Source of the DNA: a virus
DNA: 40,953 bases
IMG/VR virus record: IMGVR_UViG_3300049734_000125
Location: 1 to 40,953 of that record
Reading direction: 5' to 3' (one strand)
Positions 38,130-40,953 of the stretch are shown here, piece by piece. The notes below the pieces were generated by a model. The model did not search any database and was not told where the DNA came from. It was given only the letters and a program-made list of their open reading frames with translations. The stretch's first letter is position 1. Every line of letters begins with the position of its first letter. Both the position numbers and the translations under genes were made by a program.

Positions 38130-39722
38130 TCAGCCCACGAAATACATTCCGTAGGTCGGCGCCGGCTGCTCGACCAGGCTCGGCGCCGCACCTAATGCCA
38201 TCGTCAACGCGATCATGCCGTCGATGCGTGCCGGCGATTTCTTCCGGTTCAAGCAGCGGTTGCCCTTGGCGTCCTTGTCGACGACGGCATTGGCCGCGCA
38301 CATCGACAGCACCGGATGGTCGCCGTGCGCCATGCGCTCATTGATGAGCTCGGCCTCGAGGTCGCGCAGCGCCGGCGACATCGATACATATCCCTGGCCG
38401 AACTCCATGAACGTCGCCTCGATCTGCGCGTCGGTAAACCCGGCTTTGCCGAGCCACGGCCGCAGATGGCGGAAATTCCAGCGATCGAAAGCGATCTTGT
38501 GGATGTTGTATTTCTCGAAACAGCCGCGGACATACTCGGCAACGAATTCGTAGTCGACCGACTTGCCGGGCGCCACATTCAAGAAACCCTGCTCGCGCCA
38601 GAGATCCCACGGCACCCGATCGGTGCGCGCCTTTTCGCGCAGGCCATCTCCCGGCAGCCAGAATGTCGGATGCACCTGCCACACGTTGTCGACCTTGCCG
38701 ATGAGTACGAAGGCGGTGAGATCGCGCGTCTCAGACAGATCGAGGCCGCCGTATACCGGCACGTTCCCGAACGGTTTCACCGGCTTGCCGCAGGCCGACC
38801 AGACGTTGCGCGAGATGAATGGCGAGGAGGCCTCGACCCGCTGATTGAGGATCAAATTTCGGAATTCCGCCTCGCGCGCCGGCATGCGCTTGGCGTCCTC
38901 GGCCATCGCCATGACTTCCCGCGCGTTGAGGAAATCGCCGAATGCCGGATTGGCCAGCTTGATCGTCTCGGCCGCAAAAGGATCGAGGCCGACCGGCGCC
39001 GTGTACAGCGACAGCGTCACCCGCGGATCGTTGCCGGCGGCGGCATCGTCGATGAGCATCGAGAGCAGGTCGCTGTCGGTCGGCGCCTGCGTCGAGATGA
39101 TCACCGAGAGCGGATCCTCCTGCGCGCCGGTCGCGGTCTCGAGCGCCTCGTAAAGTTGCGAGCGGTTGCCGCGCTCGAGGCCGAGCTCGTCGTGCACCAG
39201 GAACGCCGGCGACAGCCCGTAGGCGGTCGAGGCCTCGGCGGCGAGCGCCCGGTACACCGTGCCGAGCTCCGGGCACAGCAGTTGCTTTGCCGTGTCCCGA
39301 ATCTGCACGGTGGCCAGCAGGTCCGGCGACATGCGGATGATCTTTGCCGCCAGCGAGAAAATGATACCGGCCTGCTCGCGCGATTGCGCCGCCGAGTAAA
39401 GCTGTGAATTCGGTTTCGCCCGCGGTCCGCACAGATGCAGCAGCAACAGGAACGCCGCCAGCGTGGTCTTGGCATTCTTGCGCCCGAACGACACGATCGC
39501 CCGCCGCGTGCCGGCCTCGTTGTCGTAAATCTTGCGGATTTCGTTCTGCTGCCACACCCGCAGGATCACCGGCTTGCCGACGTCCTTGCCTTCCGGAATG
39601 CGGCAATACCGCTGGATCCAGTCGATCGCCTGATTGCCGCGACTATGCCGACCCGATGTTGTCGCTGTCCCACGGGCGAGCGGTTGGTGTGAGCTTGGTT
39701 GGTGCGGCGTAGTATTTTGCAC
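38130..39722 (-). CDS. terL: terminase large subunit
   Basis: A 530-residue HK97-type terminase. The ATPase has a Walker A-like GRKNAKTT at 80-87 and Walker B AFLVHDELG with D178-E179. The nuclease begins at VYGGLDLSETRDLTAFV with the first Asp; later LSMCAANAVVDKDAKGNRCL and PARIDGMIALTMALG supply the last metal-binding Asp. The start is a GTG at 39722, inside the small-subunit gene (80 bp overlap); no ATG exists before the ATPase. It cuts DNA and drives packaging. Confidence 0.95.
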   Translation of the reverse strand: MQNTTPHQPSSHQPLARGTATTSGRHSRGNQAIDWIQRYCRIPEGKDVGKPVILRVWQQNEIRKIYDNEAGTRRAIVSFGRKNAKTTLAAFLLLLHLCGPRAKPNSQLYSAAQSREQAGIIFSLAAKIIRMSPDLLATVQIRDTAKQLLCPELGTVYRALAAEASTAYGLSPAFLVHDELGLERGNRSQLYEALETATGAQEDPLSVIISTQAPTDSDLLSMLIDDAAAGNDPRVTLSLYTAPVGLDPFAAETIKLANPAFGDFLNAREVMAMAEDAKRMPAREAEFRNLILNQRVEASSPFISRNVWSACGKPVKPFGNVPVYGGLDLSETRDLTAFVLIGKVDNVWQVHPTFWLPGDGLREKARTDRVPWDLWREQGFLNVAPGKSVDYEFVAEYVRGCFEKYNIHKIAFDRWNFRHLRPWLGKAGFTDAQIEATFMEFGQGYVSMSPALRDLEAELINERMAHGDHPVLSMCAANAVVDKDAKGNRCLNRKKSPARIDGMIALTMALGAAPSLVEQPAPTYGMYFVG

Positions 39723-40050
39723 GGATGCCCGCCTGCGTGAGGCGCATTGAACGCGCCAGTTTATGGATAAGGTCGCTCTGCCGGCGTTCCTCGGCGAGCC
39801 AATGGTCGCGTTCCTCCTGCGTGGTCGCCGCGTGCGCCCATTGCCCGATATCCCCGGCTCGCACGATGTGGCGGCAATACTGCCGCAAAATCGGCAGGTT
39901 GCCGGCGAGAAACCAGTCCGCCGGATAGGCCTCGACGATGGTCACCCACTCGCGCGCCTCGGCCTCGGAAAATTCCTCCGGAGGTTGTGGCCGGTCCGGC
40001 TCGCAGCGGATCGCCAGCCGCGCCGCGCTCGGCCGCCCGTTCTGCCTCAT
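39643..40050 (-). CDS. terS: terminase small subunit, P27-like
   Basis: A 135-residue protein: MRQNGRPSAARLAIRCEPDR, EEFSEAEAREWVTIVEAYPA, LAGNLPILRQYCRHIVRAGD, and a helical C-terminus LIHKLARSMRLTQAGIRAKY. The order and the late L-x-x-x-M-R-L-T-x-x-x-R pattern fit P27-family small terminases, which recognise the packaging site. The start at 40050 is fixed by the ATGA overlap with the upstream 26-residue ORF. The proposed cos region lies about 0.7 kb upstream. Confidence 0.85.
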   Translation of the reverse strand: MRQNGRPSAARLAIRCEPDRPQPPEEFSEAEAREWVTIVEAYPADWFLAGNLPILRQYCRHIVRAGDIGQWAHAATTQEERDHWLAEERRQSDLIHKLARSMRLTQAGIRAKYYAAPTKLTPTARPWDSDNIGSA

Positions 40051-40127
40051 CGCAGCACCGCCACCAGCGCCAAGGTCATCGAAACGACCATCAGCCCCCA
40101 CGCCGCGCCAATCAGGTATTCGCTCAT
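40047..40127 (-). CDS. 26-residue membrane peptide
   Basis: MSEYLIGAAWGLMVVSMTLA then LVAVLR: one hydrophobic helix. Tandem GTGTGAAA precedes the ATG. It is coupled to the small terminase by ATGA. Its size and gene context fit rhizobial phage mini-proteins near the terminase; function unknown, a lysis or holin-like role is only a guess. Confidence 0.5.
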   Translation of the reverse strand: MSEYLIGAAWGLMVVSMTLALVAVLR

Positions 40128-40165
40128 GTTTTCACACTTTCACACAAAGGCTCATAAACGGGAAA

Positions 40166-40197
40166 GCGGCGCGCAGCTTGAGGGCTGTGCGCACCGC
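40166..40197 (-). terminator. stem-loop, possible terminator or RNA switch
   Basis: On the minus strand GCGGTGCGCA pairs with TGCGCGCCGC (10 bp, one G-U pair) around a 12-base loop and is followed by TTTCCCGTTT. The T-rich tract is short and broken, so termination would be partial. It lies between the two-helix membrane protein gene and the small-terminase unit and could reduce read-through from early into late genes, where the NusG-like factor might act. Confidence 0.4.
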
Positions 40198-40254
40198 TCC
40201 CGCTCGCCCGGGCAGGCACGACCCCAAAACGCCGGGCAAACCCAAACGCCACGC

Positions 40255-40458
40255 CTACGGAAACCGCAACCCACCATGGCCCAAGATCAACCGCACCAGG
40301 ATCAGAATCACCACTAACGCCACGATCACCCAGATGATCTGGATGACCTTCGGCGGCAAGGGCAGACCGAGCACATCCGTCGTCACCCACAGCACCAGAT
40401 AGACGACCAGCGCCAAGAGCGCGATGTAGATCAGCGCGTAAATCACGGCTTCGATCAT
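40255..40458 (-). CDS. two-helix membrane protein, holin candidate
   Basis: A 67-residue protein with two hydrophobic segments: VIYALIYIALLALVVYLVLW (about 4-23) and VIQIIWVIVALVVILILVRL (about 39-58), with PLPPK between. Short charged ends. Two helices and small size fit a class II holin or a Thivi_2564-type small membrane protein. It starts by ATGA overlap with the gene before. It lies far from the endolysin gene, which tempers the holin idea. Confidence 0.65.
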   Translation of the reverse strand: MIEAVIYALIYIALLALVVYLVLWVTTDVLGLPLPPKVIQIIWVIVALVVILILVRLILGHGGLRFP

Positions 40459-40727
40459 GGATGCCTCCGATCGATCCGATACGGTGCAAATTTTGGTCCC
40501 GTGGCAGTTTCCCAGACGGTGAGCGCAGCAAATGCTCTGATCTGCCCTGCCAGACACAAAGTCGAACCGCGCCAGGCCTGCAAAAACTCCCCACCATCGC
40601 GCCCGCGTTCGATCAGCTTCCGGGCTGCAGCACAAACGACGGCCCCGCGGCCAAGGCTGAGGATCTCCCCATCATGCAGCACCGCCGATTTTCCGCTGCC
40701 ACGATCCTCGATCATGAGATCCACCAT
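40455..40727 (-). CDS. unknown small protein near the right end
   Basis: A 90-residue protein: MVDLMIEDRGSGKSAVLHDG then EILSLGRGAVVCAAARKLIE, RGRDGGEFLQAWRGSTLCLA. I chose the ATG at 40727, which has GAGGG 8 bases upstream; the frame opens earlier with a TTG at 40757. No family recognised. As the first gene after the right end it would be read after the cos junction in circular DNA. Confidence 0.5.
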   Translation of the reverse strand: MVDLMIEDRGSGKSAVLHDGEILSLGRGAVVCAAARKLIERGRDGGEFLQAWRGSTLCLAGQIRAFAALTVWETATGPKFAPYRIDRRHP

Positions 40728-40953
40728 GGATAGGCCCTCAGCATTGATTGCAAGCAAAACGGGAAAACGTGTTTCCGCCTTGCCGGAGCTTCACAGAGCG
40801 ATTTTTCTGTTTCCAGGCCCCCGGACATTGCAGAAAGCTGTTTCAACGCACACAGCCCGGCCAGGAGAGGCAGAAAACCGTATCCATTTTGGTGACCGAC
40901 CGCAATATTCCGGCGTATCAGGACTAAGGTAAGGCCCCTTGGGATTTTTCAGG
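40728..40953. other. gene-free right end, candidate terminase-binding (cosB-like) region
   Basis: 226 bp without a supported gene. TGTTTC(C/A) occurs at 40770, 40808 and 40839 in the same orientation, with GAAAAC-type complements between (GGAAAACG near 40762; GCAGAAAACCG near 40871). Repeated short boxes of the same kind as lambda R sites (CGTTTC) lie next to cos in lambdoid phages. A lone half-operator GGTGACC is at 40891, and AAGG-CC-CCTT and the terminal TTTCAGG complete the region. A cos function is inferred, not shown. Confidence 0.4.

Noticed and set aside
40891-40897. Fifth immunity operator at GGTGACC
   Set aside because: Only a single half-site is present, without the partner at the right spacing.
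1-40953. Integrated prophage with flanking host DNA
   Set aside because: No bacterial gene or second att repeat is seen, and the att core lies in the middle of the phage genes.
1-40953. Gene transfer agent
   Set aside because: The tail genes resemble GTA components, but integrase, immunity region, attP and terminase organisation show a complete temperate phage.

Overview
The window looks like one complete temperate siphovirus genome of an alphaproteobacterium, probably a Rhizobiales host such as a Bradyrhizobium or Rhodopseudomonas relative. There are no bacterial housekeeping genes. The DNA is GC-rich, the tail module resembles alphaproteobacterial gene transfer agents, and the small accessory proteins are of types seen in rhizobial prophages. 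The integrase lies next to the 3' half of a tRNA-Gln gene in the middle of the phage genes. That is the layout of attP in an unintegrated, circularised genome, not of a prophage with att sites at its ends. The first and last bases together form a dyad and lie in a gene-poor stretch near the terminase, so the ends may be the packaging (cos) ends.

Layout. 54-3788 (minus strand): early operon with cro-like repressor, MT-A70 adenine methyltransferase, a 58-residue protein, DUF1376 protein, an unknown protein, a NusG-like protein and two HNH endonucleases. 3789-4579: immunity control region, with a CI-like repressor between two pairs of 17-bp operators. 4580-12601 (plus strand): leftward-type operon with tiny membrane peptides, PD-(D/E)XK nuclease, two long arrays of a degenerate 5-bp unit flanking an unknown gene, Sak4-like ATPase, excisionase-like protein, integrase, attP and small zinc-binding proteins.

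12583-40757 (minus strand, transcribed from high to low coordinates): late operon. Its order is small genes, terminase small and large subunits, a protease-capsid fusion, a small protein, portal, a collagen-like protein, head-tail connector, an eight-gene glycosyltransferase/methyltransferase cassette, decoration and lectin-like proteins, a repeat protein, head closure and tail completion, tail tube, chaperones, tape measure, distal tail, a lectin-bearing tail hub, a modular endolysin and a one-helix membrane protein. A tiny plus-strand HTH gene with its own promoter sits between the capsid gene and its neighbour.

How it works together. CI-like and Cro-like proteins compete for operators that fill the -35/-10 spacers of the two early promoters. 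The left operon carries recombination and integration. The right operon ends with a NusG-like factor that could carry transcription across the joined ends into the late genes. The most unusual elements are the glycan-modification cassette inside the structural operon and the two pentanucleotide-period arrays inside the recombination module.
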